In this document: positions 26,676 through 36,022 of the stretch, in pieces
How the letters are laid out: each line of letters starts with the position of its first letter
Numbering within the stretch: position 1 is the stretch's first letter
From: Alangreenwoodia sp963602445
Lineage (GTDB): Bacteria > Bacillota > Clostridia > Peptostreptococcales > Anaerovoracaceae
DNA: 47,978 nucleotides
Direction of reading: 5' to 3'
Assembly (NCBI GenBank): GCA_963602445.1
Contig: CAVCIY010000023.1
Location: 1 to 47,978, forward strand
Translations under genes and position numbers: made by a program
Notes under the pieces: model-generated
Told to the model about the DNA's origin: nothing
What the model saw: the letters and a program-made list of their open reading frames with translations, nothing else
The model's database searches: none

Positions 26676-28662
26676 TTTGAATTATAATTTAGAAGATAAT
26701 CAGGAAGATAATTTGGAAGGCAATTTGGAAGATAATTTGGAAGATAATTCAAGGTATCATTTAAAACATAATTTGAATCAATACTCGGACAATACTTTGG
26801 ATGAAAATTCGGAGAATCTTTACGGCGGTTCGGAGAATCTTTACGGCAGTTCGGAGGGTCTTTACGGCAGTTCGGAGGGTTCTTTCGGCAGTTCGGAAGG
26901 ACTCTCCGGCAACTCTGAAGGGCGCTCCGACAATTCGAAACACGGTTCAAAGCATCACTCGGCGCACAACTCAAAGCTTCATTCAAAGCATCATTTTAAA
27001 TCGCTGATGGATTTTGTGCGGGGAAAAGGGCATGACGACGAGCCTTTTGTTCCAAACGAATATTCTGCGAGCAGCTCAAAAGGAAGCAAGACGATATATT
27101 TTCGTATTTTCACATATTTTGCTGTCTTTACGATTATTATCATGATCACTCTGTGGCTTCTGCAGATTATATTTTTACAGACGTTCTATCAGGTTATGAA
27201 AACTCGTGAACTGTACAATGTAGCTGAGACGATCGAGGAAAATGTTGCGGATGAATCTCTTTACAACATCATATCGCAGCTTACGGTCAAGTCCGATATG
27301 TATATACAGATAGAGGTCGGGGATGCTTACTCTTCATCGAAGATTCTTTATTCTACTGAAAGGGTATCTCCGTCCGACAAAATGCTCCACTTCGCGGAGC
27401 GTTACAATACTCTCGGACTTAAGGCTCAGCTCGACGGCGATGTCGACCATGTTGTCACGAAGCAGGTTATCAGTCCCGGAAATACCGAGGCTATGATCTA
27501 TGCCTCTATTCTCAGCGAAGGCAGTGACGGCGGCGACAATGTTTATTTGATCATATACACTCCGCTTACTCCGGTAGGAACCACTATCAATATCTTAGCG
27601 AAGATTCTTATCCAGATAACGGTTCTTTCGATTATAATCGGGCTTGTTATGTCGATTTTCATTTCGAGAAGATTGGCAAGGCCTCTTTACAGCATTACAT
27701 TGTCTGCGGCGAAGCTTGCCGAGGGTCATTATGACACGCACTTTGACGGGCGCGGATATGCCGAAACGGAAGAGCTTGCGGCTACGTTGAACTATGCTGC
27801 TTCGGAGCTGTCAAAATCAGATAAACTCCAGAAGGATCTTGTGGCAAATGTTTCTCATGACCTCAAGACGCCTCTTACTATGGTAAAGTCGTATGCCGAA
27901 ATGATTCGTGACATTTCCGGCGACAATCCGGAAAAGCGTGATCGTCATCTACAGGTTATTATAAATGAAGCTGACCGACTCAATCTTCTCGTAAACGACC
28001 TAACTGCACTCTCTAAGATGCAGGCGGGTGTTGATGCGCTTAATTGTGACAATTTTGATATAAAGACAGCTGCGCAAAGAGTTCTCGACAGCTTTTCTCT
28101 GCATGTCGAGCAAAACAATTTCAATCTTAGTGTAGAATCGGAAGGCAGCACGATTGTCTATGCCGACAAGAAGAAAATAAACCAGGTATTTGCCAATCTG
28201 GTCGGAAATGCCATAAGATATTCTTCCGACGACAAATATGTATGCATCAGGCTGAAAGAGATGCCTGACTGTGTACGCTGTGAAGTGATCGACCACGGAC
28301 AGGGGATTTGCAAAGAGGATTTGGAATCTATCTGGGACAGGTATTACCAGTCAAGCAAAAATCACAGCAGAACGACTAGCGGGTCTGGCCTGGGTCTTTC
28401 CATTGTAAAACAGGTATTTGTTCTTCACGAAGCACGCTATGGTGTGGAGAGTGAAGAGGGCAGCGGCAGCACGTTCTGGTTTGAGCTTAGTAAAGGCAAG
28501 GAAATGACGGAGGCTCAGGAAGAATCGGAAGGTTCGGAAGCGCACGAGGCGCAAGACGCAGCGGCGGAGACGCCTGAAGCGTACGACACGCGGACTTCGA
28601 AAAAATATTGGGAATCAGAGACGGTCGATTCGTCTGAGCCGCGCGAGGCACAAGATTCGTGA
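26665..28662 (+). CDS. Sensor histidine kinase with repeat-built N-terminal and C-terminal tails
   Basis: Up to 665 residues from a TTG at 26665. Residues 1-114 are tandem repeats: NLED units, then about five ENLYGSSE-type octads (24-bp DNA), then His/Ser/Lys-rich copies. An ATG at codon 115 (27007) is the next ATG but lacks a ribosome site; repeat lengths are multiples of three with no stops, which supports coding. TM1 145-172, extracellular 173-304, TM2 305-335, HAMP 336-388, HisKA with His398 (VANVSHDLKTPL), HATPase with NLVGNAIRY, DHGQGI and GSGLGLSI. The last ~55 residues are an acidic tail (HEAQDAAAETPEAYD) whose DNA repeat continues past the stop. It partners with the upstream regulator; the signal is unknown. 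Confidence 0.88.
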   Translation: MKHNLNYNLEDNQEDNLEGNLEDNLEDNSRYHLKHNLNQYSDNTLDENSENLYGGSENLYGSSEGLYGSSEGSFGSSEGLSGNSEGRSDNSKHGSKHHSAHNSKLHSKHHFKSLMDFVRGKGHDDEPFVPNEYSASSSKGSKTIYFRIFTYFAVFTIIIMITLWLLQIIFLQTFYQVMKTRELYNVAETIEENVADESLYNIISQLTVKSDMYIQIEVGDAYSSSKILYSTERVSPSDKMLHFAERYNTLGLKAQLDGDVDHVVTKQVISPGNTEAMIYASILSEGSDGGDNVYLIIYTPLTPVGTTINILAKILIQITVLSIIIGLVMSIFISRRLARPLYSITLSAAKLAEGHYDTHFDGRGYAETEELAATLNYAASELSKSDKLQKDLVANVSHDLKTPLTMVKSYAEMIRDISGDNPEKRDRHLQVIINEADRLNLLVNDLTALSKMQAGVDALNCDNFDIKTAAQRVLDSFSLHVEQNNFNLSVESEGSTIVYADKKKINQVFANLVGNAIRYSSDDKYVCIRLKEMPDCVRCEVIDHGQGICKEDLESIWDRYYQSSKNHSRTTSGSGLGLSIVKQVFVLHEARYGVESEEGSGSTFWFELSKGKEMTEAQEESEGSEAHEAQDAAAETPEAYDTRTSKKYWESETVDSSEPREAQDS

Positions 28663-28750
28663 GGGGCGCAAGACGCAGCGACGGAAGCACCCGAAGCTCA
28701 CGAGGCGCAGGTTTCGTAAGTGGCGCAAGACGCAGCGACGGAAGCACGAT
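28545..28750 (+). repeat. Repeat array crossing the stop codon of the histidine kinase gene
   Basis: A block containing ggcgcaagacgcagcg and cggaagcac recurs at about 28551, 28675 and 28723. The last two copies, offset by about 50-57 bp, lie after the stop at 28660-28662, while the first is in frame. The array runs up to the ribosome site of radA. Confidence 0.75.
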
Positions 28751-28775
28751 AGAATTTGAATAGAGGTTTTTGTTT

Positions 28776-30284
28776 ATGGCAAAAAAGGTTCAGACTATTT
28801 TTATGTGTACGGAATGCGGGAACGAGAGCCCGAAGTGGTCGGGGCAGTGTATCTGCGGCGCATGGAATACCATCGTTGAGATGAAGGTTCCTCCTGTTTC
28901 GGACACTTCGGATAAGAGGCGCCGCACTGGCTCGGGACGGGCGGCGGCCGCTTCAAAGGGCTCCGCGAATGGTTCCGGAGCTGGAGCCGCAATCGGGGCC
29001 GGCACTTCGACGAATTCCGGGACAGGAATCGGATTATTCGGTGGCGGAGCCGGAGTGCGTGCGGCAGGAACGCCGCTCAGGCTTTCAGCTGTTTCTTCCG
29101 GAGAGACGGATCGTCTTGATACGGGAATCCCGGAATTCAACAGGGTTCTGGGCGGCGGCCTCGTAAAGGGCTCGCTGACGCTGATCTCGGGCGAGCCCGG
29201 AATCGGCAAGTCGACTCTCATTCTTCAGGCCGCCGCAAGGATCGCGGAAAAATACGGAAAGGTTCTTTACGTGAGCGGCGAAGAATCAGAAGAACAGATT
29301 AAGATGCGCGCAGATCGTATCTGCAGCAGCATTCCCGATTCATTATATATACTTTCAGAAACAAATATGGAAAATATCACAGCGCAAAAAGAGGCGATCG
29401 ATCCGGCATTTTTGATCATAGATTCCATTCAGACTATGTACTCGGTGGACGCAGACTCCTCTCCGGGCACGGTTTCACAGGTCAGAATCTGCGGAAACGA
29501 GCTCATGCGCATAGGAAAAGGCAGTGAAATGCCTATTCTCATAGTTGCTCACGTCACAAAATCAGGCGACCTCGCAGGGCCAAAGATCGTAGAGCATCTC
29601 GTAGATACGGTACTCTACTTTACCGGTGAGAGAAGCAGCGACCTAAGAATTCTCCGCTCGCTAAAAAACAGATTTGGCACCACAAACGAAATAGGCGCGT
29701 TTGAGATGAGAAGCGGCGGACTCTTTGACGTTCCGAACCTCTCAGAGACGCTTATACAGGAAATGTCAGACTCGACAGAAGGGTCCGCCGCCACTTCTTT
29801 TTATGAAGGCTCGCGCCCGATCATCCTTGAGATCCAGGCGCTCACGGCACCGACAAATGCCGGCTTTCCGCGGCGCACATCGATAGGGATCGAAGTAAAC
29901 AGACTGAATATGATATTGGCGGTTCTTGAGCGCCGCGCCGGCATCAGCCTCGGAAACTCCGACGTTTACGTAAATATCGCCGGAGGTCTTCGCCCTGAAG
30001 GCACATCCTCGGATCTTGCGGTTGCGATGGCAGTATACTCGTCATATCGCCGTATACCGCTCTCCTCGAAGACACTCTTCCTTGGAGAAATAAGTCTTAC
30101 AGGCGATCTTCGCTCGATAAGCCACGCTGACAAGATTGTAAAAGAGGCTGTAAGAATGGGATTTGACACCATCATTCTGCCCGAAAAAAATGCCGCACGC
30201 CTTTCAGCCATGCAGCAATTTTCGACAGCCCGCCTAATCCCGGTAAAATCACTCCGAGACGCAATATCTTTTTTTAAGAAATAA
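28776..30284 (+). CDS. radA: DNA repair protein RadA (branch-migration ATPase)
   Basis: 502 residues from ATG at 28776 (AGAGG 9 bases upstream; a TTG two codons earlier is less likely). N-terminal zinc finger (Cys11, 14, 25, 27), but the second pair is CxC (QCICGAW) rather than the usual CxxC. A Gly/Ala/Ser-rich linker (about 48-100) is longer than in common RadA proteins. The RecA-like domain has Walker A GEPGIGKST (139-147), Walker B LIIDSIQ and the RadA-specific KNRFG. The C-terminal Lon-like domain begins near 350 (GIEVNRLNM, GGLRPEGTSSDLAVA); it lacks protease activity in this family. RadA helps process recombination intermediates. Transcription ends at the bidirectional hairpin at 30740-30790. 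Confidence 0.96.
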   Translation: MAKKVQTIFMCTECGNESPKWSGQCICGAWNTIVEMKVPPVSDTSDKRRRTGSGRAAAASKGSANGSGAGAAIGAGTSTNSGTGIGLFGGGAGVRAAGTPLRLSAVSSGETDRLDTGIPEFNRVLGGGLVKGSLTLISGEPGIGKSTLILQAAARIAEKYGKVLYVSGEESEEQIKMRADRICSSIPDSLYILSETNMENITAQKEAIDPAFLIIDSIQTMYSVDADSSPGTVSQVRICGNELMRIGKGSEMPILIVAHVTKSGDLAGPKIVEHLVDTVLYFTGERSSDLRILRSLKNRFGTTNEIGAFEMRSGGLFDVPNLSETLIQEMSDSTEGSAATSFYEGSRPIILEIQALTAPTNAGFPRRTSIGIEVNRLNMILAVLERRAGISLGNSDVYVNIAGGLRPEGTSSDLAVAMAVYSSYRRIPLSSKTLFLGEISLTGDLRSISHADKIVKEAVRMGFDTIILPEKNAARLSAMQQFSTARLIPVKSLRDAISFFKK

Positions 30285-30672
30285 TCCGAAATAATCCTTA
30301 AAATCCTAAAGGTGATATTTTCTCTTTTGGGACATTGACGCAAGCTATTGACAAATTGGAAAACAATATTTAAAATAATGTTGCGAATTGTATTTAGTTC
30401 ATTCTGTTTCTGATAGGATGTCTATTTACAATTTACCGTACATTTGTAATATTTTTATTTTTGCAGCAAATGGTACGACTGTTACAGACTGACTCGCAGA
30501 GGCTTTTTTGTTGTAATACTGAGTATAAAAAGCCGTCCCACCGTCTTTTTATAATGTATGCTGCTAGTTCTACAGCACTTAGCCGCAGAAACTTCTGATT
30601 AACAACTCTCATCCCGTTTTTCTGCCGGCTGATGCACTTCTTTGTGACTCAAGTCTGCGCGGCTGATATATC

Positions 30673-30740
30673 TGCCGCATTACTCCTAATCTTGGATATA
30701 TATATCCGGAAAATGCGGCATGCACCGAACGCATGCCGCA
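30673..30740. other. Nested dyads beside the bidirectional terminator
   Basis: The gap from 30285 to 30927 has no gene. Besides the terminator it holds a perfect 14-bp palindrome ggatatatatatcc (30694-30707), a perfect 10-bp stem hairpin (30714-30723 with 30731-30740), and an 8-bp arm, tgccgcat (30673-30680), that could pair with the same bases. On the minus strand the 10-bp hairpin is followed by ATTTTCC. Just after radA the bases gaaataatcc occur twice in tandem. The rest, about 30300-30660, is AT-rich with nothing recognisable. Confidence 0.5.
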
Positions 30741-30790
30741 AAAAACCCCCCGTCCTTACGGTCTGCGGCCGTAAGGACGGGGGGTTTTTT
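30740..30790. terminator. Bidirectional rho-independent terminator between convergent radA and SLH genes
   Basis: A perfect 22-bp inverted repeat (30740-30761 with 30769-30790) with a 7-nt loop. Its outer six pairs are A:T, giving a T-run on either strand after a GC-rich stem. It serves radA on the plus strand and the SLH gene at 30928 on the minus strand. Confidence 0.95.
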
Positions 30791-30927
30791 ATTCTTGTAA
30801 CCGTTATTGTACACTCATTGCGCACCGTACGCATTGCGTATTTGTCCGGCAGTCTGCGCCAAACTTTTACTTCATTACATCTAAGCAATATTTAAATATT
30901 TTAGCAATACTTAAGTTTATGCGATAT

Positions 30928-32685
30928 TTAAGCCGCCATGCGGACTCTCTGCGTCTTATCCATCATTCTCACAACGATAGTAGCCACCTCGCTGCGCTTG
31001 ATGTCATTGCTTGGATTGAATGTTCCGTAAGCGTCACTGCCGTTGCAGATGCCTGCGCGGTAGAACTTGTAAATGCATGACGAATCGTCCTTTGCATTGG
31101 TCGAGCTCTTTACGTCCGGAATCGAATTGTCAGCAACAGTATTTATAGCTGTAAATGCTTCGTCCGGAAGTGAATATGCAAACAGATATACATAAGCCCT
31201 TCTTGAGATATTATTTGCGGCCATTTCATAATAAGTGTCATACTTAGGAGCATTTCCTGTCATGCTCAGAATGCCATTCTGCAGGCAATATTCATAATAT
31301 GAATTGTACCACATTCCGTACTCACTGTTCTTGAGCGTAACCTTCCCGTCCGTATAATATTGGTGCATGCATGCAGCAAGCTTGACCGCCTGAGAATAAG
31401 TCAGGCTGTTGTATGGTGAGAATGTAGTCGCTGTAGTTCCGTTTACGAGACCCATAGCTGCAGCTACGAGAACGTTCTTTTCGTACCACTGGCCTGACGG
31501 AACGTCAGTAAACGGATTTGGTGAAAGCGGTGCGGGAATATTGATTTTCTTGTCTGTATTTTGTGTATCATCCGCATTTGCTTCTTCCTTACCGGATGCC
31601 TTGAGTTTGTAAGTTACGACACCTGCGTCTGTCCAGCCGTCCTTTACGGCCTGGCATGTCATAGTCACTACGCCGTCAGCGAAATCTTCCTTAGAAACCT
31701 TGACAGCACTGCCTGTATATTCTGCAGACGGGCTGTAGCTAGGTGAGAGAACATTGTGGTTATACAGGATAGTCGCACCTTCTGTCGCACAAGTGAATCG
31801 GATATAATAATAATTGTCATCCTCCGTCATAGTCGCCTTAGGCGCTTCAACCTTACCCTTTGCGGCGATCGCAGGATCATCCTGCATATCGAGAATGAGT
31901 CTCGCTATCCAATAACGTGAATCAGAAACCGTAGCTGTCTTATTGTAAAGCTCATCCTTTGTCATAGGCTTCATGAGTCTGAGCGTGCGCTGTGAGTCGA
32001 GAAGATTGTTGGAAGCGAAATAATTTTCCATATTTGTGTCGCCGTCCTCATATTTTGAGGTAGCCATATATCTGTCCGAATAAGCCTCAACCGAGAGAAC
32101 AACCTGTTCTTCTTCTCCTGTATTGAAGATATAGTCAATTACGCTGTTCTTGTTGTTAAATGTTCCGTAAGGATCATAATAATCCTGAGTCTTGTAATTC
32201 CAATATTCGTAGAGCTTAGGGAAGTTGTATCTCTTTACACCGTAAAGGTCGTTGTAAGTATAAGTGTCTTTGTCGTCATAGCCTGTCTGGTCGATTTCCC
32301 AAAAACCTATCTTATCCTTGCCTGCGAAGGTAAGATTTGCATTCTTAAACTCTGAGCTTTCGGATTTGCTCTGTGAATAAGAGATGAAATCTGCCACAGT
32401 AAAGCCTTGTGCTTCCTGATGTACCGTAGTTACATACTTGTCAAGCAGCGAATAATTGTGAACCGTCGTGTCAATCTTATTTGCCTTGAGATCCTCAACC
32501 ATTTGCTCAACTTTAATATGTGACATAAGGACTTCCTGTCCGGAGGAATTCTTCACATAAGTAAGTACCGTTCCGACAGTCTGATTTCCCGCATTTGACT
32601 TTGCGCTTACGCCTACAGTCGAGAATGCCGTAAGTCCTGCAACCATCGATACCGTCAGTATCAACGAAATAATTTTCTTCTTCAT
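30928..32685 (-). CDS. Secreted protein with sulfite-oxidase-fold-like domain and C-terminal SLH repeats
   Basis: 585 residues. Signal peptide 1-28 (cleavage near VSAKS). Residues 35-270 carry a domain shared with the neighbouring gene at 32909: GFTVADFISYSQ, ANLTFAGKDK and YTYNDLYGVKRYNFPKLY. It resembles, weakly, the fold of molybdopterin-binding sulfite-oxidase-type domains without cofactor ligands. A beta-sandwich of the chitobiase/FN3 type follows (ATEGATILYNHN...YTG, 295-365). Three SLH repeats (about 388-445, 455-510, 530-580) anchor it to the wall; the last has FNPSNDIKRSEVATIVVRM. It is the distal gene of the cluster that starts at 42843, although a 223-bp repeat-filled gap precedes it. 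The function is unknown; a surface ligand-binding role is inferred. Confidence 0.82.
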   Translation of the reverse strand: MKKKIISLILTVSMVAGLTAFSTVGVSAKSNAGNQTVGTVLTYVKNSSGQEVLMSHIKVEQMVEDLKANKIDTTVHNYSLLDKYVTTVHQEAQGFTVADFISYSQSKSESSEFKNANLTFAGKDKIGFWEIDQTGYDDKDTYTYNDLYGVKRYNFPKLYEYWNYKTQDYYDPYGTFNNKNSVIDYIFNTGEEEQVVLSVEAYSDRYMATSKYEDGDTNMENYFASNNLLDSQRTLRLMKPMTKDELYNKTATVSDSRYWIARLILDMQDDPAIAAKGKVEAPKATMTEDDNYYYIRFTCATEGATILYNHNVLSPSYSPSAEYTGSAVKVSKEDFADGVVTMTCQAVKDGWTDAGVVTYKLKASGKEEANADDTQNTDKKINIPAPLSPNPFTDVPSGQWYEKNVLVAAAMGLVNGTTATTFSPYNSLTYSQAVKLAACMHQYYTDGKVTLKNSEYGMWYNSYYEYCLQNGILSMTGNAPKYDTYYEMAANNISRRAYVYLFAYSLPDEAFTAINTVADNSIPDVKSSTNAKDDSSCIYKFYRAGICNGSDAYGTFNPSNDIKRSEVATIVVRMMDKTQRVRMAA

Positions 32686-32756
32686 TTCTTATCTTTCCCC
32701 TTTCTTCACGCCTCTTATTTTTCTGTTTCGTATTCCGATATATTCTCAAATCCGCC

Positions 32757-32895
32757 CGACGCCGAGCCTTCGCTTCGCAACGCCGAGTTCTCACTTCGAG
32801 AAGTCAAGCTTTCCTTCGCGCCGCCAAGCATCCGCTTCGCAGCGCCGAGCTTCCACTTCGCACCGCCAAGCATCCGCTTCGCGCCGCCGAGCTTT
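32757..32895. repeat. 21-bp tandem repeat between two SLH genes
   Basis: Six to seven units of about 21 bp, alternating cgccaagcatccgcttcgca and cgccgagcttccacttcgca types, fill the gap upstream of the gene at 30928-32685. The units nearest that gene are the most degenerate. Confidence 0.85.
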
Positions 32896-32908
32896 CAAAC
32901 TCTGTCAA

Positions 32909-35332
32909 TTACACGTTGTATTTTTCAGAAAAATTCTTTATGATCTGCGCAACCTGAGCTCTTGTGGCTGTGCCGGCAGGATTCAGTTTTCCGTCTGAGC
33001 CGTTGATGATTCCGTTTTGCGTCGCCCAAATCATCGCGCCCTTTGCCCATGAGGATACTGAAGCTGTATCAGTAAATGTATTATATTTATCCGCACCGGA
33101 GGTCGTGTTTATGCCCTTATATGTCACATACTTATACATAATAACCGCCATCTGCTCTCTTGTGATCTTGCTTTCCGGTGAGAAACGCATGTTGCCTGTT
33201 CCGGAAACGATATTATTTTGCGAAGCCCACCTGACATAAGGAGCATAATACATATTTGTAATCACGTCCGAAAAGCTTCCCTGCCCCGCATAAATGCTCT
33301 GATCTATACCTGCGAGTCTTCCGAGAACTGTCACAAACATGCCTCTTGTCATGCCTGCGTCAGGCGAGAAAAGCATCCTCGGAGTAGTCGATGTGCCGTT
33401 GAAATATCCATTTCCGGTAACAAATGACACCGCATCATGATACCAGCTGTTTTCTGCGACATCCTCAAATACAGGCGCCGTGATCTCATCCGGTTTCTCA
33501 ACCGGTTCATTTACTGTCAGCTCAAGCGTTTGGGATGACGGAGAGTAGCTGCTGTTTCTAACCTCAAGAGTATATCTTCCCGGGACTGTCAATCTCGAAT
33601 TTGAGGCATCGCAATACGATCCCTTTATAACGATCTTTCCTGCCTGTGTCTTGTCCACATATGAGGAACTTATGAGTGTATTATCATCTGAGCCTACCGG
33701 CGCGATATATACGAAAGCGCCGCTGCCGAAGTTTGCATCAGCAAAGGTGATTGTAATATCTTCTCCATATGCCACATCAGTCACGGCAAGCTGAGGAGCA
33801 CTTCCTTTAGCCGTAGTCGAAAGCGATTTGTTTGCATATCCCGTGGCATATACCACCAGCGAATAACTTCCGCTAGCCGTAATCGCACTCTTATCTATAG
33901 TAATGGTTCTGTTTTGGATATCTACAGTATATTGTGATTTGTCAAGTCTTGGCATTCCCTGTGCGCCCGGAGCTCTGCATCCTATGCCCGAAATAGCAGA
34001 TGCCCAACTCTTCCACTCTGTATCCGAAACAGAATCCTCAGCGGTAAATACCAGGTCTGTTCCTGTCATTATCTCCGAAACAGCCTTGAATCTGACGCCC
34101 GATGTCGGATATTTCACAGACTTCACGCCGCCGTCATCATAGCCTTCCTTGACAGCAGATGTATATATGGTAATAGGAGTTGAATCAAGATCTCTGTCCG
34201 AGACATCAAGCTGCACAACTCCCGTATAAAGAGTCTGCGGTGATCCCGAGAATGAATAATAAATCTTCGCATCCTTAGTAGGGCACGACATTGTGATATT
34301 CAGAGTCTTCTTGTCCGAACTAAGCGAGCATGAAACTTCTGCATCTGCCACAGTCCCCTTAGATGAAGGTGCACTGCCTGATGCCATATCAAGTCGAACA
34401 TTGTAAACCCACTTGAAGTTGTCATAAGTAGTTCTGTGAGCAGCCATCAGATCTGCTTCAGTCATAGGCACGCAAAGTCTGAGAGCATAATCGTCGGCAG
34501 CTATATCCTGATATGAATTTGACTGGAGTGCAGATGCCAGACATCCGGCAGCCTTTCCGCCGTTTGCAGTGATTTCATCTGCTATTCCAAGCTCTGAAGA
34601 AGATACCAGCGCATTTCCTGTGGTTCTTCCCGAAATAGACTTCGTCGCAAGGATTGCTTCAGTCTTTTCGCCTGTCTCAAATACCTTGCGCTTGTCATTA
34701 TAATAAGCGTCCGTATTCTTATATGTCGAATTGTACTCGTCAAGAGTAATTCCCTTCTTTGAATTGTCTTCGCCTGAAACCTCCCAGCCGCTCTTCCAGC
34801 CGTATGTTTTGTTGTAAAGGTCTTCGAAGTAATAACGGTCAGTGCCGTAAAGATCATTATATGTCCACTTGTGAGCATAATTTCCGTAGCTGTCTGTAGA
34901 CATAAAACTCATGGCGTCATCGCCCTTGTAAGTAATCCTGTTCGCGCCTGAAACTGTACTGTTCTTCTTTACATATTCGACAAGCTCGGGAATTGTAATA
35001 CCCTCAGCTTCCATATATTGAGTGGTCGGATAATTGTCCGTCCCGCAGTAATAATAATTCTTCCCGGTCGCTTTGCCGTTCGAATCCGTCTGACCATGGC
35101 TCATCTTTTCGATATCCGCAATATCAATCGTGTCGAGCAAAACACTCTTTCCGTTGTTGTCAAGAGAGTAGAAAAAAATCGTAGATGCCTTTTCAGATTC
35201 GGTCGACTTCGCTTCAGCCTGCAGCCCGAAGGTCGAAAATACTGCGAAAGATACTGCTGCCGTCATCACAGCCAGAGCTATTGTCAGCGCCCCTTTGAGT
35301 CCGAATTTTGCTTTTGATCCGAATGCTTTCAT
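32909..35332 (-). CDS. Large secreted protein with sulfite-oxidase-fold-like domain, Ig-like modules and three C-terminal SLH repeats
   Basis: 807 residues from ATG at 35332, which overlaps the NTPase stop by four bases (ATGA). The signal peptide ends near LQAEA (about residue 39). Residues 45-330 carry the domain shared with the gene at 30928: GITIPELVEYVKKN, ANRITYKGDD and HKWTYNDLYGTDRYYFEDLY. A chitobiase-like beta-sandwich (about 335-410, KIYYSFSGSPQTLYTG) and two beta-rich modules (430-610) follow. Three good SLH repeats (about 625-680, 690-740, 750-805) end the protein: FEDVAENSWYHDAVSFV, FSDVITNMYYAPYVRWA, WAKGAMIWATQNGIING. The coupling to the NTPase shows a functional link. No enzyme motif is visible. 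Confidence 0.85.
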   Translation of the reverse strand: MKAFGSKAKFGLKGALTIALAVMTAAVSFAVFSTFGLQAEAKSTESEKASTIFFYSLDNNGKSVLLDTIDIADIEKMSHGQTDSNGKATGKNYYYCGTDNYPTTQYMEAEGITIPELVEYVKKNSTVSGANRITYKGDDAMSFMSTDSYGNYAHKWTYNDLYGTDRYYFEDLYNKTYGWKSGWEVSGEDNSKKGITLDEYNSTYKNTDAYYNDKRKVFETGEKTEAILATKSISGRTTGNALVSSSELGIADEITANGGKAAGCLASALQSNSYQDIAADDYALRLCVPMTEADLMAAHRTTYDNFKWVYNVRLDMASGSAPSSKGTVADAEVSCSLSSDKKTLNITMSCPTKDAKIYYSFSGSPQTLYTGVVQLDVSDRDLDSTPITIYTSAVKEGYDDGGVKSVKYPTSGVRFKAVSEIMTGTDLVFTAEDSVSDTEWKSWASAISGIGCRAPGAQGMPRLDKSQYTVDIQNRTITIDKSAITASGSYSLVVYATGYANKSLSTTAKGSAPQLAVTDVAYGEDITITFADANFGSGAFVYIAPVGSDDNTLISSSYVDKTQAGKIVIKGSYCDASNSRLTVPGRYTLEVRNSSYSPSSQTLELTVNEPVEKPDEITAPVFEDVAENSWYHDAVSFVTGNGYFNGTSTTPRMLFSPDAGMTRGMFVTVLGRLAGIDQSIYAGQGSFSDVITNMYYAPYVRWASQNNIVSGTGNMRFSPESKITREQMAVIMYKYVTYKGINTTSGADKYNTFTDTASVSSWAKGAMIWATQNGIINGSDGKLNPAGTATRAQVAQIIKNFSEKYNV

Positions 35333-35946
35333 GCCAAACACACCCCCATTTTCGTTTTAATATCTTTGCCGTAAAATCCTCTTGGTTTGCCTTTTTTGTT
35401 TTTGTCCTTTGACTTTTTGATGACATTTTCCCATATCGGGAGCTTTTTCACGTATTCCAGCTGCTCAAGCCTGTTTTCCGATGTGATCTCTATAACTTCC
35501 ACATCATCGCGGTCTCTCACAGAATCAAGAAATTCCGTGGGTTTTTTCTTCAACACACCGAGCACCGGCTTTTCGCTGTCCAGAATCTCAACGATTCTTT
35601 CGCGGAAAACATATGCCTCCGACTCAAGAAATCCAAGCTCATCCATTACTACGATGTCCGCATCGTCTATGTCACCGAGCAGGCTTGTCCCCAGATTGTT
35701 AAATACATCCAAATAAGGAGTGGGCATATTCCCGGCTCCCTCGAGTATTCTCTCACCGCAGATATTTTCTTCGGTACAATCCTCAACATCAGCCATGGCA
35801 TCCATCAAATAAACATCTTTTCCTCTGTTCAGCGTGCGAAATCCTCTGATATCCGCATTTGCAAACTCATCGCTCGCAAGAAGCTTATATATCAGCGTCG
35901 ATTTCCCCACCTGAATCTGTCCGGTTAAAAATATATTCGTCTTCAA
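35329..35946 (-). CDS. P-loop NTPase of the nucleoside-triphosphatase (THEP1-like) type
   Basis: About 205 residues from a TTG at 35946 (KTNIFLTGQ, the usual start of this family; AGGT upstream). A TTG five codons earlier is the alternative. Walker A is GQIQVGKST (about 9-17). Walker B and the following Glu are in DADIVVMDELGFLES, as in PF03266-type NTPases, and PVLGVLKKK is also typical. The C-terminus is Lys-rich. It is cytosolic. Its four-base overlap with the SLH gene and its place among surface and proton-channel genes suggest that it energises or regulates assembly of this system. That is inference, since the family's biological role is poorly known. Confidence 0.75.
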   Translation of the reverse strand: MKTNIFLTGQIQVGKSTLIYKLLASDEFANADIRGFRTLNRGKDVYLMDAMADVEDCTEENICGERILEGAGNMPTPYLDVFNNLGTSLLGDIDDADIVVMDELGFLESEAYVFRERIVEILDSEKPVLGVLKKKPTEFLDSVRDRDDVEVIEITSENRLEQLEYVKKLPIWENVIKKSKDKNKKGKPRGFYGKDIKTKMGVCLA

Positions 35947-36022
35947 TATTTTTACCTGCAATCTTTCTCTTTAAATCTTTCTAAACGTACTCTTTTTTCG
36001 GATTTTCTCATCCGCCGCCTCG

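Noticed and set aside
30632..30895. ORFs on both strands across the convergent gap
   Set aside because: They run through a perfect bidirectional terminator and have no ribosome site.
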